64,000 nt of DNA from Siccibacter colletis. Lineage in GTDB: Bacteria > Pseudomonadota > Gammaproteobacteria > Enterobacterales > Enterobacteriaceae. The position numbers and the translations under genes were made by a program. The stretch's first letter is position 1. Every line of letters starts with the position of its first letter. Positions 43,825 through 54,441 of this stretch are shown here, in pieces. Below the pieces are notes generated by a model. It was given only the letters and a program-made list of their open reading frames with translations. It was not told where the DNA came from and did no database searches. The stretch lies in NCBI RefSeq assembly GCF_000696575.1, contig NZ_JMSQ01000026.1:124001-188000 (forward strand), in the 5' to 3' direction.

Positions 43825-45765
43825 ATGAGTTATCAGGTCTTAGCCCGCAAATGGCGTCCACAAACCTTCGCTGATGTCGTCGGCCAGGAACATGTACTGA
43901 CCGCGCTGGCAAATGGCCTGTCACTGGGTCGTATTCATCACGCGTATCTGTTTTCCGGCACGCGCGGGGTTGGTAAAACCTCTATCGCCCGCCTGCTGGC
44001 GAAAGGTCTCAACTGTGAGACCGGCATCACCGCCACACCGTGCGGCGTGTGCGACAACTGCCGTGAAATCGAGCAGGGCCGCTTTGTCGACCTGATTGAA
44101 ATCGACGCCGCCTCGCGCACCAAAGTAGAAGATACCCGTGACCTGCTGGACAACGTTCAGTACGCACCGGCGCGTGGCCGCTTCAAAGTTTATCTGATTG
44201 ACGAAGTGCACATGCTCTCGCGTCACAGCTTCAACGCGCTGTTGAAAACGCTGGAAGAGCCGCCGGCACACGTCAAATTCCTGCTGGCGACCACCGATCC
44301 GCAGAAGCTGCCGGTGACCATTCTGTCGCGCTGCCTGCAGTTCCATCTTAAAGCGCTGGAGCCGGATCAGATCCGCGCTCAGCTGGAGCACGTGCTGGGC
44401 CAGGAGAACATTGGCTACGACACGCGCGCACTGCAGCTGCTGGCCCGCGCCGCAGACGGTAGCCTGCGCGATGCGTTGAGCCTGACCGATCAGGCTATCG
44501 CCAGCGGCGATGGTCAGGTCAGCACCCAGGCCGTGAGCGAGATGCTTGGCACGCTGGATGATGACCAGGCCCTGTCGCTGGTGGAAGCGCTGGTACACGC
44601 CGACGGCGAGCGTGTGATGACGCTGCTCAACGAGGCCGCCGGGCGCGGTATCGAGTGGGAAGCCCTGCTGGTGGAGATGCTCGGCCTGCTGCACCGCATT
44701 GCCATGGTGCAGCTTACGCCGTCTGCCATCGGCAGCGACATGGCCGCCATCGAACAGCGCCTGCGTGAACTGGCGCGCACCGTTTCGCCTGCCGATCTTC
44801 AGCTCTATTACCAGACGCTGCTGATTGGCCGCAAAGAGCTGCCCTGGGCACCCGAGCGTCGCATGGGCGTCGAGATGACCCTGCTACGCGCGCTGGCGTT
44901 CCATCCGCAGGCCCCGCTGCCGGAGCCGGAAGCGGCACCGCGTGCTGTCGCGCCGGTCGCAGCCTCCGCGCAGTCAATGCCGGTGGTTAATGCGCCGCCG
45001 GTGCATACCCCACAGGCGGCGGCCCCGCCGCGCAGCGATACCCCGCTGCCGGACGCCACCAGCCAGGTGCTCCAGGCGCGCAGCCAGCTGCAGCGCGCAC
45101 AGGGAGCCGCCAAAGCAAAAAAGAGTGAACCGGCGGCGCGAGGTACAGCGCGGCCGGTGAATAACAGCGCGCTGGAACGCCTCGCCTCGGTAACCGAACG
45201 CGTGCAGTCCCGCCCGGCTGCGTCAACGCAGGAAGCGGCACCGGTTAAAAAAGAGGCCTATCGCTGGACCTCGCAGCTGAAAACCGAAGAAGTAAAAGAG
45301 GAAGTGGCGACGCCGAAGGCGCTGCGCACCGCCCTTGAACATGAGAAGACGCCGGAGCTGGCCGCGAAGCTTGCGGCGGAAGCCATCGAGCGCGACGCCT
45401 GGGCGGCAGACGTCAGTCGCCTGCAGGTGCCGAAGCTGGTGGAGCAGGTGGCGCTTAACGCCTGGAAAGAGCAGGACGGCAACCGCATCTGCCTGCATCT
45501 GCGCTCGACACAACGTCATCTCAACTCGCCCGGCGCGCTGAAGGTGTTGACCGAGGCGATGACTAATCTTTACGGTATCGATGTTGAACTGACTATCATT
45601 GAAGATGATAATCCGGCGACGCGCACGCCGCTGGAGTGGCGGCAGGCTATTTACGAAGAGAAGCTCGCCCAGGCGCGGGAATCAATTATTGCGGATAACA
45701 ATATCCAGACGCTGCGCCGATTCTTTGACGCAGACCTGGATGAAGAGAGTATCCGCCCCCTTTGA
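43825..45765 (+). CDS. dnaX: DNA polymerase III tau subunit (and gamma by frameshift)
   Basis: 646 residues (E. coli 643). AAA+ clamp-loader ATPase: Walker A GTRGVGKT at 45-52, zinc module with C64 and CGVCDNC, Walker B LIDEVHML. Domain IV/V beyond residue 434 binds DnaB and alpha. A complete -1 frameshift element at 45101-45158 yields gamma of 434 residues ending Lys-Lys-Glu, stop at 45126-45128. The Ala/Pro-rich linker before the slip site carries the three extra residues. First gene of dnaX-ybaB-recR. Confidence 0.98.
   Translation: MSYQVLARKWRPQTFADVVGQEHVLTALANGLSLGRIHHAYLFSGTRGVGKTSIARLLAKGLNCETGITATPCGVCDNCREIEQGRFVDLIEIDAASRTKVEDTRDLLDNVQYAPARGRFKVYLIDEVHMLSRHSFNALLKTLEEPPAHVKFLLATTDPQKLPVTILSRCLQFHLKALEPDQIRAQLEHVLGQENIGYDTRALQLLARAADGSLRDALSLTDQAIASGDGQVSTQAVSEMLGTLDDDQALSLVEALVHADGERVMTLLNEAAGRGIEWEALLVEMLGLLHRIAMVQLTPSAIGSDMAAIEQRLRELARTVSPADLQLYYQTLLIGRKELPWAPERRMGVEMTLLRALAFHPQAPLPEPEAAPRAVAPVAASAQSMPVVNAPPVHTPQAAAPPRSDTPLPDATSQVLQARSQLQRAQGAAKAKKSEPAARGTARPVNNSALERLASVTERVQSRPAASTQEAAPVKKEAYRWTSQLKTEEVKEEVATPKALRTALEHEKTPELAAKLAAEAIERDAWAADVSRLQVPKLVEQVALNAWKEQDGNRICLHLRSTQRHLNSPGALKVLTEAMTNLYGIDVELTIIEDDNPATRTPLEWRQAIYEEKLAQARESIIADNNIQTLRRFFDADLDEESIRPL
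45101..45158 (+). promoter_or_regulatory. dnaX programmed -1 frameshift element
   Basis: Three parts as in E. coli: an internal Shine-Dalgarno AGGGAG (45101-45106), slippery heptamer A-AAA-AAG (45117-45123) ten bases later, and a stem-loop. The stem pairs ACCGGC plus CGCG (45129-45140) with CGCGGCCGGT (45149-45158). Shifting back one base reads GAG then TGA, producing gamma. Confidence 0.95.
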
Positions 45766-45848
45766 CAGACGGCGGCGTCGTCTGTTGTTAACCTCAGTGT
45801 CGCTTATCGCGCTTGCGGTGAGACGGCCTTACGCGAAGAGAGAAGAGT

Positions 45849-46178
45849 ATGTTTGGTAAAGGCGGTCTGGGTAACCTGATGAAGCAAGCCCAGCAGATGC
45901 AGGACAAAATGCAAAAAGTGCAGGAAGAGATCGCGCAGCTGGAAGTTACCGGTGAATCCGGCGCGGGTCTGGTGAAAGTCACCATCAACGGTGCGCACAA
46001 CTGCCGTCGCGTGGAGATCGATCCGAGCCTGCTGGAAGACGATAAAGATATGCTCGAAGATCTGGTCGCCGCTGCGTTTAACGACGCTGCGCGCCGCATC
46101 GAAGAGACCCAGAAAGAGAAGATGGCGTCCGTCTCCTCCGGCATGCAGCTGCCGCCAGGCTTCAAGATGCCGTTCTGA
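45849..46178 (+). CDS. ybaB: Nucleoid-associated protein YbaB
   Basis: 109 residues of the YbaB/EbfC family, near-identical to E. coli. A long N-terminal helix ([21 protein letters not shown]) and a beta domain with a [11 protein letters not shown] strand form a tweezer-like dimer that binds DNA. Overlaps recR (TGATG). Confidence 0.97.
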   Translation: MFGKGGLGNLMKQAQQMQDKMQKVQEEIAQLEVTGESGAGLVKVTINGAHNCRRVEIDPSLLEDDKDMLEDLVAAAFNDAARRIEETQKEKMASVSSGMQLPPGFKMPF

Positions 46179-46783
46179 TGCAAACCAGCCCACTGTTAAC
46201 GCAGTTAATGGAAGCACTGCGCTGTCTGCCGGGCGTTGGCCCGAAGTCAGCGCAGCGCATGGCGTTTACCTTGCTGCAGCGCGATCGCAGCGGCGGTATG
46301 CGCCTGGCTCAGGCGCTGACCCGCGCCATGTCCGAGATCGGTCACTGTGCGGACTGCCGCACGTTTACCGAGCAGGAGCTGTGCAACATCTGCACCAACG
46401 CACGTCGCCAGGAGAACGGCCAGATTTGCGTGGTGGAGAGCCCGGCGGATATCCACGCCATTGAGCAGACCGGGCAGTTTTCCGGCCGCTACTTTGTGCT
46501 GATGGGGCATTTGTCCCCGCTCGACGGCATCGGGCCGGATGACATCGGGCTGGACCGTCTGGAGCAGCGTCTGTCGGCTGAGCCGCTGAAAGAAGTGATC
46601 CTCGCCACCAACCCGACGGTGGAAGGGGAGGCGACCGCGAACTATATCGCCGAACTCTGCGCGCAGTACGGCGTGGAAGCCAGCCGCATCGCCCACGGCG
46701 TGCCGGTCGGCGGCGAGCTGGAAATGGTCGATGGCACCACGCTGTCGCACTCTCTGGCCGGACGCCACAAGATTAGTTTCTAA
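46178..46783 (+). CDS. recR: Recombination mediator RecR
   Basis: 201 residues as in E. coli. N-terminal helix-hairpin-helix ([14 protein letters not shown]), a four-Cys zinc finger ([16 protein letters not shown]), a Toprim domain ([13 protein letters not shown]) and a C-terminal Walker-like segment. Loads RecA at gaps with RecFO. Its ATG lies within the ybaB stop. Confidence 0.98.
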   Translation: MQTSPLLTQLMEALRCLPGVGPKSAQRMAFTLLQRDRSGGMRLAQALTRAMSEIGHCADCRTFTEQELCNICTNARRQENGQICVVESPADIHAIEQTGQFSGRYFVLMGHLSPLDGIGPDDIGLDRLEQRLSAEPLKEVILATNPTVEGEATANYIAELCAQYGVEASRIAHGVPVGGELEMVDGTTLSHSLAGRHKISF

Positions 46784-46813
46784 TCAAACGACGGTGCGCG
46801 CTGCGCATCGTCG

Positions 46814-46842
46814 CTTGAAATTTCCGCCCGCTATCCCCATCT
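46814..46842 (+). promoter_or_regulatory. Sigma-32 heat-shock promoter of htpG
   Basis: CTTGAAA-N14-CCCCATCT is a full match to the sigma-32 consensus (CTTGAAA, 13-17 bases, CCCCATnT). It is 53 bases before the htpG start. Confidence 0.94.
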
Positions 46843-46894
46843 CTCACTCAACCTGTTTTTTACCCCGTAAATGGCATTGTTGAGGTTTATCCAC

Positions 46895-48769
46895 ATGAAA
46901 GGACAAGAAACACGTGGCTTCCAGTCAGAAGTAAAACAGCTTCTGCACCTGATGATCCATTCTCTCTATTCCAACAAAGAGATCTTCCTGCGCGAGCTTA
47001 TCTCCAACGCCTCCGATGCGGCAGACAAACTGCGTTTCCGCGCGCTGTCTAACCCGGACCTGTACGAAGGCGACGGCGAGCTGCGCGTGCGCGTCTCGTT
47101 TGATAAAGACCAGCGCACCCTGACGATTGCCGATAACGGTATCGGTATGACCCGTGACGACGTGATCGATCACCTGGGCACCATCGCTAAATCCGGTACC
47201 AAATCCTTCCTGGAATCCATGGGCTCTGACCAGGCGAAAGACAGCCAGCTTATCGGCCAGTTTGGCGTCGGCTTCTACTCGGCGTTCATCGTGGCGGATA
47301 AAGTGACTGTGCGCACCCGTGCCGCCGGCGTCAGTGCGGAAGAAGGGGTTTTCTGGGAATCCGCCGGCGAAGGCGAATACACCGTGGGCGACATCACCAA
47401 AGCCGATCGCGGCACCGAAATCACTCTGCATCTGCGCGAAGGCGAAGACGAATTCCTCGACGACTGGCGCGTGCGCTCGGTGATCAGCAAGTACTCTGAC
47501 CACATCGCGCTGCCGGTTGAGATCGAACAGAAAGAAGAGAAAGACGGCGAAACCGTGGTTTCCTGGGAGAAAATCAACAAGGCTCAGGCGCTGTGGACGC
47601 GTAATAAAGCGGAAGTGAAAGAGGACGAGTACAAGGAGTTCTACAAGCACATCGCTCACGACTTCACCGATCCGCTGACCTGGAGCCACAACCGTGTTGA
47701 GGGCAAGCAGGAGTACACCAGCCTGCTTTACATCCCGGCCCAGGCACCGTGGGACATGTGGAACCGCGATCACAAGCATGGCCTGAAGCTCTACGTGCAG
47801 CGCGTGTTTATCATGGACGACGCCGAGCAGTTCATGCCGAACTACCTGCGCTTCGTTCGTGGCCTGATAGATTCCAACGACCTGCCGCTCAACGTTTCCC
47901 GTGAAATCCTGCAGGACAGCACCGTGACCCGCAACCTGCGTAACGCGCTGACCAAACGCGTGCTGCAGATGCTGGAGAAACTGGCGAAAGACGATGCCGA
48001 AAAATACCAGACCTTCTGGAAACAGTTTGGCCTGGTGCTGAAAGAGGGGCCGGCGGAAGATCAGGCCAATCAGGAAGCTATCGCTAAACTGCTGCGCTTC
48101 GCCACGACCCACACCGACTCCTCCGAGCAGACCGTGTCGCTGGAAGAGTACGTGTCGCGCATGAAAGACGGCCAGGAGAAGATCTACTACATCACCGCCG
48201 ACAGCTATGCCGCCGCGAAGAGCAGCCCGCACCTTGAGCTGCTGCGTAAGAAGGGCATCGAAGTGCTGCTGCTCTCCGACCGCATCGACGAGTGGATGAT
48301 GAGCTATCTCACCGCGTTTGACGGCAAATCTTTCCAGTCCGTGGCTAAAGCCGATGAGTCGCTGGATAAGCTGGCGGATGAAGTGGATGAAACCACCAAA
48401 GAAGCCGAGAAAGCGCTGGAGCCGTTCGTTGAGCGCGTGAAAACCCTGCTGGGCGAGCGCGTGAAGGAAGTGCGTCTGACGCATCGTCTGACCGACACCC
48501 CGGCGATTGTCACCACCGACAACGACGAGATGAGCACCCAGATGGCGAAGCTGTTCGCGGCGGCGGGTCAGGCCGTGCCGGACGTGAAATACATCTTCGA
48601 GCTGAACCCGGATCATCCGCTGGTGAAACGCACCGCGGATACCCAGGACGACGCGCAGTTTACCCAGTGGGTAGAGCTGCTGCTCGATCAGGCGCTGTTT
48701 GCCGAGCGCGGTACGCTGGAAGATCCAAACCAGTTTATCCGCCGCATGAACCAGCTGCTGGTGTCGTAA
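46895..48769 (+). CDS. htpG: Hsp90-family chaperone HtpG
   Basis: 624 residues, E. coli length. N-terminal GHKL ATPase with [15 protein letters not shown] (metal-binding Asn), DNGIGM and [11 protein letters not shown] lid motifs; middle domain with the catalytic Arg in NVSREILQ; C-terminal dimerisation domain. ATG 46895 ([12 protein letters not shown]) follows GAGGTTTATCC; the frame to 46871 is upstream of the family start. Confidence 0.98.
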   Translation: MKGQETRGFQSEVKQLLHLMIHSLYSNKEIFLRELISNASDAADKLRFRALSNPDLYEGDGELRVRVSFDKDQRTLTIADNGIGMTRDDVIDHLGTIAKSGTKSFLESMGSDQAKDSQLIGQFGVGFYSAFIVADKVTVRTRAAGVSAEEGVFWESAGEGEYTVGDITKADRGTEITLHLREGEDEFLDDWRVRSVISKYSDHIALPVEIEQKEEKDGETVVSWEKINKAQALWTRNKAEVKEDEYKEFYKHIAHDFTDPLTWSHNRVEGKQEYTSLLYIPAQAPWDMWNRDHKHGLKLYVQRVFIMDDAEQFMPNYLRFVRGLIDSNDLPLNVSREILQDSTVTRNLRNALTKRVLQMLEKLAKDDAEKYQTFWKQFGLVLKEGPAEDQANQEAIAKLLRFATTHTDSSEQTVSLEEYVSRMKDGQEKIYYITADSYAAAKSSPHLELLRKKGIEVLLLSDRIDEWMMSYLTAFDGKSFQSVAKADESLDKLADEVDETTKEAEKALEPFVERVKTLLGERVKEVRLTHRLTDTPAIVTTDNDEMSTQMAKLFAAAGQAVPDVKYIFELNPDHPLVKRTADTQDDAQFTQWVELLLDQALFAERGTLEDPNQFIRRMNQLLVS

Positions 48770-48789
48770 GTTAACTGACGGTGTAGTAA

Positions 48790-48822
48790 AAGGCAGAGGC
48801 GTAACGCGCTTCTGCCTTTTTT
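48790..48822 (+). terminator. Terminator of htpG
   Basis: Stem AAGGCAGA / TCTGCCTT with a 13-base apical part, followed by TTTTGTTT. Twenty bases after the stop. Confidence 0.88.
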
Positions 48823-48843
48823 GTTTCTTATAATGCAGGAAAT

Positions 48844-48931
48844 GGTGGGTGCGCAGGCGCTTACCCACCCTGGAAAACCAGATGTATCAGAGACCCGGGT
48901 GACGTAGGGCGGGTAAGCCTGCGCACCCGCC
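48844..48931. repeat. REPIN: inverted pair of GTAG-type REPs, copy B
   Basis: An inverted unit at 48844-48872 (…GCGCTTACCCACCCTG, the terminal tetranucleotide mutated to CTGG) and a direct unit at 48904-48931 (GTAGGGCGGGTAAGC…GCGCACCCGCC), separated by 31 bases. GTAG ends face inward. Located between htpG and adk; apart from this and the htpG terminator, 48770-49111 shows only the adk promoter region. Confidence 0.85.
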
Positions 48932-49051
48932 AAAAAGCGAACGTCCTGCCGTACAGATGCCAGGCGCAATCCGAAATGCTGTTTTAAACGTCATGAAACA
49001 CGCCAAACCGGCCCGTTCCCCGCCGTTTCCTTGTCGTGATACTGCCTTTAG

Positions 49052-49756
<705 letters not shown>

Positions 49757-49768
49757 GCTGAGCGAGAC

Positions 49769-49797
49769 AAAAAAACCGGGCAATGCCCGGTTTTTTT
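49769..49797. terminator. Terminator after adk
   Basis: Stem ACCGGGC / GCCCGGT with an AAT loop, flanked by A-runs and T7, so it can act from both sides between convergent adk and the PhoX-like gene. Confidence 0.92.
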
Positions 49798-49816
49798 ATG
49801 CCCGAAAGGTACGGGA

Positions 49817-51796
49817 TCAGGTACCGATAATGCCGCCGTCGGCTTTAACAATCACCACCGTTGACGAACGCGGGCGTCCTGCCGGATCGGCGTCAGGCCA
49901 GGTCGATACCGCCGTCGGGTTAGCCGGATCGGTGATATCGTCGCCGCCTTCGCCCGGATGCTGGATGTTGATGAACAGCGTGCGGTTATCCGGCGTAAAG
50001 GCGATGCCGGTGATCTCGCAGCCGCGCGGCCCGGTCAGGAAGCGGCGATATTCGTTGGTGCCCGGAATGGTCGCCACCATCTGGTTGTTACCCATATCCT
50101 GATAGGCTTTCTGGTTGATGGTGCTGGAGGAGACGTCGGTCTGGATCCACAGCACGCCGCGATGGTCAAACGACAGGCCGTCCGGACTGCCGAACGCCGC
50201 GCCCTGCATGGAGCCTTTGGCTTTCTCATCCGCACCGTCGGTACGACCGGCCATCACCAGAATGTCCCATTTGAACGCGGTGGCCGCCGGATCGCTATCG
50301 GCTTCCAGCCAGTGAATGATGTGCCCGAAGACGTTGTTGGCGCGCGGGTTGGCGGCATCGACCGGCGCTTTGCCCTCTTTACCGCGATCGCTGTTGTTGG
50401 TCAGGGTGCAGTAGACGCTGCCCGCGGCGTGCGGATCGACGGCGATCCACTCCGGCCGGTCCATTTTCGTTGCGCCAACCGCATCCGCCGCCAGACGCGT
50501 TTTCACCAGCAGGTCGCCCTGGTTTTCGAAGCCCTTGCTGCTGTCGAGGCCGTTCTGACCGTGCACCAGCGGCAGCCATTCGCCGCTGCCATCCTCATTG
50601 AATTTCGCCACGTAAAGGGTGCCGGACTCCAGCAGCGCCATATTGGCATCGCGGTTAGCGGCATCGTATTTCTTGTCGGAGACGAACTTATAGATGTACT
50701 CGAATTTCTGGTCGTCGCCCATGTAGACCACCGCGCGGTTATCCGCAGCGAGGGTAACGGCGGCGCCTTCATGCTTGAAGCGGCCCAGCGCCGAGTGTTT
50801 GCGCGGCGTGGAGTCCGGGTTATAAGGGTCGATCTCTACCACCCAGCCAAAGCGGTTCGGCTCGTTCGGGGTTTTATCGACGCTGAAGCGCTCGTCCACC
50901 TCATTCCAGCGGTAGGACTCATCTTCATCGGCGATGCCGTAGCGTTTTTCCAGCGGATTCAGATCGGCTTTCTTAACGAAAATATCTGACCAGTTCTCTT
51001 CGCAGGTCAGGTAGGTGCCCCACGGCGTGTGGCCGTTAGCACAGTTCTGCATGGTACCGAGGATGGTTTCACCCTGCGGATCGGCAGCGGTTTTTACCAG
51101 CGCATTGTGGCGCGCCGGGCCGGTGAGCTGCATCGGGGTATTCACGGTAATGCGGCGGGCGAAGGTGGACGGACGCACCACTTCCCACTCTTTACCCTGC
51201 TTCTTCACTTCGATAACGGAGATCCCCATCGCGTTCTGGCCCTTGCGCGCTTTCTCAAGGTTCCAGTTGGCGGTGCCGTCTTTGAACAGCATACCGTTAT
51301 CAATGTATTCGTGGTTAAGGGCCAGCAGACCGTGATCAGCGCTGGCACCGCCCTGCGGCAGGCTGAACCAGGCCATACCGTCGTGGTGCATCCCGGCCTG
51401 AGCGGCCTGCTCGTCTTTGGTGTTGCTGCCATCTTTTTTAAATTCCGGCAGGTTGCCCTGAATACCGGTGGCATCGCCCCAGCGGTAGAACGGGCGAGCG
51501 ATATAGCCTTCCGGCACGATCACGCTGTCCTCTGAGGAAACCGGAATGCTTTTGAAGCCCAGCGACACCGCTTTGGCAAGCGTAGACGGCGTCGTCTGCG
51601 TCAGCGCGGCAAAAGCCTCTTCCGGCTTCAGCAGCATCGGGAAGGAGACGGCGGTACCGGCTACCACGCCCATCTGCAAAAAGCGGCGGCGGGAGAGAAA
51701 AGCGTTGGCCACGCTGGAAAATACCGGGTTATCGCTGCGGTTACTGATGTCGTCGCTATGTTCTTTTTTGAATACGGACTTAAGTGGTCTGCTCAT
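49817..51796 (-). CDS. PhoX-family (DUF839) phosphatase, Tat-exported
   Basis: 659 residues. Twin-arginine signal SRRRFLQ at 35-41 with a hydrophobic stretch and AFA before a predicted cleavage near 63, so it is exported folded. The remainder is a PhoX-type beta-propeller: GMHHDGMAWF, LALNHEY, ANGHTPWGTYLTCEENW, RFKHEGAAV and PDGLSFDHRGVLWIQTD are the conserved metal/phosphate-binding blocks. PhoX enzymes are calcium- and iron-dependent alkaline phosphatases for phosphoesters. Absent between adk and hemH in K-12. A Pho-box-like promoter precedes it. The exact substrate is not shown by the sequence. Confidence 0.87.
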   Translation of the reverse strand: MSRPLKSVFKKEHSDDISNRSDNPVFSSVANAFLSRRRFLQMGVVAGTAVSFPMLLKPEEAFAALTQTTPSTLAKAVSLGFKSIPVSSEDSVIVPEGYIARPFYRWGDATGIQGNLPEFKKDGSNTKDEQAAQAGMHHDGMAWFSLPQGGASADHGLLALNHEYIDNGMLFKDGTANWNLEKARKGQNAMGISVIEVKKQGKEWEVVRPSTFARRITVNTPMQLTGPARHNALVKTAADPQGETILGTMQNCANGHTPWGTYLTCEENWSDIFVKKADLNPLEKRYGIADEDESYRWNEVDERFSVDKTPNEPNRFGWVVEIDPYNPDSTPRKHSALGRFKHEGAAVTLAADNRAVVYMGDDQKFEYIYKFVSDKKYDAANRDANMALLESGTLYVAKFNEDGSGEWLPLVHGQNGLDSSKGFENQGDLLVKTRLAADAVGATKMDRPEWIAVDPHAAGSVYCTLTNNSDRGKEGKAPVDAANPRANNVFGHIIHWLEADSDPAATAFKWDILVMAGRTDGADEKAKGSMQGAAFGSPDGLSFDHRGVLWIQTDVSSSTINQKAYQDMGNNQMVATIPGTNEYRRFLTGPRGCEITGIAFTPDNRTLFINIQHPGEGGDDITDPANPTAVSTWPDADPAGRPRSSTVVIVKADGGIIGT

Positions 51797-51844
51797 TGCG
51801 GCTTCCTGTCGTTTACTTACCAGAGGAGAACGAAAACGACAGCC

Positions 51845-51878
51845 AGTGTAGGGTGGCTTTGTTACAGTTTTATAACAT
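51845..51878 (-). promoter_or_regulatory. Candidate Pho box and -10 of the phoX-like gene
   Basis: On the bottom strand ATGTTAT-AAAA-CTGTAAC (51878-51861) fits CTGTCAT-AWAW-CTGTMAY at 16 of 18 positions. Exactly 10 bases later comes TACACT (51850-51845), a -10 with four of six matches; this is the phoA geometry. It is 48 bases before the start codon. Confidence 0.6.
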
Positions 51879-51977
51879 TAACCGCAACGGCAGACAGCGT
51901 TTCCTTTCGCACTAATTGGTTTCGTTTGCACACATTCACGCTACAATTAGCGCCTAATTTTGAGAGAAGGGACGGTA

Positions 51978-52943
51978 ATGAGTCAGGCTAAAACAGGCAT
52001 TCTGCTGGCGAACCTCGGGACACCCGATGCGCCTACCCCTGCGGCGGTAAAACGCTATCTGCGACAGTTCTTAAGCGACAGACGCGTGGTGGATACGCCG
52101 CGTCTGCTGTGGTGGCCGCTGCTGCGTGGCGTCATTCTGCCCATTCGTTCACCCAGGGTTGCGAAACTGTATCAGTCTGTCTGGATGGAAGAGGGCTCGC
52201 CGCTGATGGTTTACAGCCGTCGGCAGGAGAAAGCGCTGGCGGCGCGACTGGGCGCTGACGTGCCGGTGGCGCTCGGCATGAGCTACGGCTCGCCGTCGCT
52301 TGAGAGCGCGGTGCAGGCGCTGATGGCGCAGGACGTCACCCATATCGTGGTGCTGCCGCTCTATCCGCAGTACTCCTGCTCCACCGTGGCTGCGGTGTGG
52401 GACGAACTCGGGCGCATCTTCGCCAAAACCCGCTATATGCCGTCGCTGAGTTTTATCCGCGACTACGCGACCAACAGCGACTACATCGCCGCGCTGGCGA
52501 ATACCGTGCGCCGCTCGTTTGCCGAGCACGGCGAGCCGGATCTGCTGCTGCTCTCCTATCACGGTATTCCGCAGCGTTACGCCGACGAAGGCGACGACTA
52601 CCCGCAGCGCTGCCGCGACACTACCCGTGAGCTGGTCAATGCTCTGGGGCTGGATCCGGACAAGGTGATGATGACTTTCCAGTCGCGCTTTGGCCGCGAG
52701 CCGTGGCTGACGCCTTATACCGATGAAACCCTGAAAATGCTTGGTGAGAAGGGCGTGAAGCACATTCAGGTAATGAGTCCGGGCTTTGCCGCCGACTGCC
52801 TCGAAACTCTGGAAGAGATTGCGGTACAGAACCGTGAATTTTTCCTGGAGGCGGGCGGTGAGAAATATGAATACATACCGGCACTTAACGACAATGACGA
52901 TCACATCGAGATGATGGTGAACCTGACCCAGCCTTACCGCTAA
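51978..52943 (+). CDS. hemH: Ferrochelatase HemH
   Basis: 321 residues (E. coli 320). Catalytic His is in [12 protein letters not shown], and the metal-side Glu is in the [17 protein letters not shown] block. Inserts Fe2+ into protoporphyrin IX, the last step of haem synthesis, at the inner membrane face. ATG 51978 ([19 protein letters not shown]) aligns with K-12; the frame to 51960 is longer by six codons. Confidence 0.97.
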   Translation: MSQAKTGILLANLGTPDAPTPAAVKRYLRQFLSDRRVVDTPRLLWWPLLRGVILPIRSPRVAKLYQSVWMEEGSPLMVYSRRQEKALAARLGADVPVALGMSYGSPSLESAVQALMAQDVTHIVVLPLYPQYSCSTVAAVWDELGRIFAKTRYMPSLSFIRDYATNSDYIAALANTVRRSFAEHGEPDLLLLSYHGIPQRYADEGDDYPQRCRDTTRELVNALGLDPDKVMMTFQSRFGREPWLTPYTDETLKMLGEKGVKHIQVMSPGFAADCLETLEEIAVQNREFFLEAGGEKYEYIPALNDNDDHIEMMVNLTQPYR

Positions 52944-53006
52944 TCGCACGCCGGGCGGGGAGTGTGCTACCATTCTCCGCCTCTTTCCCCATCGTAAAGC
53001 AAGACC

Positions 53007-54311
53007 ATGAAATTTCCCGGTAAACGTAAATCCAAACACTATTTCCCCGTGAGTGACCGCGACCCGTTGCTGAAGCAAATTCAGCCGGAGAGCGAAGCCG
53101 GCACCTCCTGGGTGGTCGGTATCGACCAGACGCTGGTGGATATTGAAGCCAAAGTCGATGACGAGTTTGTCACGCGCTACGGCCTGAGCCTCGGGCACTC
53201 GCTGGTGATTGAAGATGACGTGGCGGAAGCGCTTTACCAGGAGCTGGTTCGCGAAAATCTGATTACCCATCAGTTTGCCGGCGGCACCATCGGCAATACC
53301 ATGCACAACTACTCGGCGCTGGCCGATGACCGCTCGGTGCTGCTCGGCGTGATGTGCAACAACGTGCAGATCGGCAGCTACGCCTATCGCTATCTGTGCA
53401 ACACCTCCAGCCGTACCGATCTCAACTATTTACAGGGCGTGGACGGGGCGATTGGCCGCTGCTTTACGCTCATCAGCGAAAACGGCGAGCGTACCTTCGC
53501 CATCAGCCCGGGCCAGATGAACCAGCTGCGCCCCGAGAGTATTCCCGAGTCGGTGATTGCCGGCGCATCGGCGCTGGTGCTGACCTCCTATCTGGTGCGC
53601 TGCAAGCCGGGCGAACCGATGCCGGATGCCACCATGCAGGCCATCGCTTATGCCAAAAAGCACAACGTGCCGGTAGTGCTGACGCTGGGCACCAAATACG
53701 TGATTGCCGATAACCCGCAGTGGTGGCGTGATTTCCTGAAGGAGCACGTCTCGATTCTGGCGATGAACGAAGAAGAGGGCGAGGCGCTGACCGGGGAAAA
53801 CGACCCGCTGATGGCCGCCAACAAAGCGCTCGACTGGGTGGATCTGGTGCTTTGCACCGCCGGGCCGGTGGGGCTTTATATGGCGGGCTTTACCGAGGAA
53901 GAAGCGAAGCGTAAAACCCAGCATCCGCTGCTGCCGGGGGCGATTGCCGAATTCAACCAGTATGAGTTTAGCCGCGCAATGCGTTTCCAGGACTGCGAGA
54001 ATCCGCTGCGTATCTTCTCGCATATCGCCCCGTACATGGGCGGCCCGGAGAAGATCATGAACACCAACGGTGCCGGCGATGGCGCGCTGGCGGCGCTGCT
54101 GCACGACATCACCGCAAATAACTACCACCGCAATAACGTGCCGAATTCCAGCAAGCACCAGTTCACCTGGCTGACTTACTCCTCGCTGGCGCAGGTGTGT
54201 AAATACGCTAACCGTGTCAGCTATCAGGTGTTGAATCAGCACTCTCCGCGTCTGACCCGCGGTCTGCCGGAGCGCGAAGACAGCCTCGAAGAGGCGTACT
54301 GGGATCGGTGA
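53007..54311 (+). CDS. gsk: Inosine-guanosine kinase Gsk
   Basis: 434 residues, E. coli length, ribokinase (PfkB) family. N-terminal signature around FAGGTIGNTMHNYS and the C-terminal anion hole NTNGAGDGALAALL with the catalytic Asp. Phosphorylates inosine and guanosine in purine salvage. Follows hemH by 63 bases. Confidence 0.97.
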   Translation: MKFPGKRKSKHYFPVSDRDPLLKQIQPESEAGTSWVVGIDQTLVDIEAKVDDEFVTRYGLSLGHSLVIEDDVAEALYQELVRENLITHQFAGGTIGNTMHNYSALADDRSVLLGVMCNNVQIGSYAYRYLCNTSSRTDLNYLQGVDGAIGRCFTLISENGERTFAISPGQMNQLRPESIPESVIAGASALVLTSYLVRCKPGEPMPDATMQAIAYAKKHNVPVVLTLGTKYVIADNPQWWRDFLKEHVSILAMNEEEGEALTGENDPLMAANKALDWVDLVLCTAGPVGLYMAGFTEEEAKRKTQHPLLPGAIAEFNQYEFSRAMRFQDCENPLRIFSHIAPYMGGPEKIMNTNGAGDGALAALLHDITANNYHRNNVPNSSKHQFTWLTYSSLAQVCKYANRVSYQVLNQHSPRLTRGLPEREDSLEEAYWDR

Positions 54312-54348
54312 GTTGAGTGGGGCTTAATGCTGGGTGTCCGGGCTTAAT

Positions 54349-54424
54349 GGTGGGTGCGCTTGCGCTTACCCACCCTACATGTCGGCATCAGCCCTGTAGG
54401 GCGGGTAAGCGTAGCGCACCCGCC
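54349..54424. repeat. REPIN: inverted pair of GTAG-type REPs, copy C
   Basis: The best-preserved copy: an inverted unit at 54349-54378 ending in ACCCACCCTAC and a direct unit at 54396-54424 beginning GTAGGGCGGGTAAGCG, 17 bases apart with GTAG ends inward. Between the convergent gsk and ybaL; it occupies most of the gap and may serve as their 3' boundary. Confidence 0.9.
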
Positions 54425-54441
54425 GTGGTCCCAGGAAGGCG

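Noticed and set aside
46925..48868. 647-codon open frame antisense to htpG
   Set aside because: Complete overlap with a fully conserved chaperone gene; composition is that of a reverse-strand shadow.
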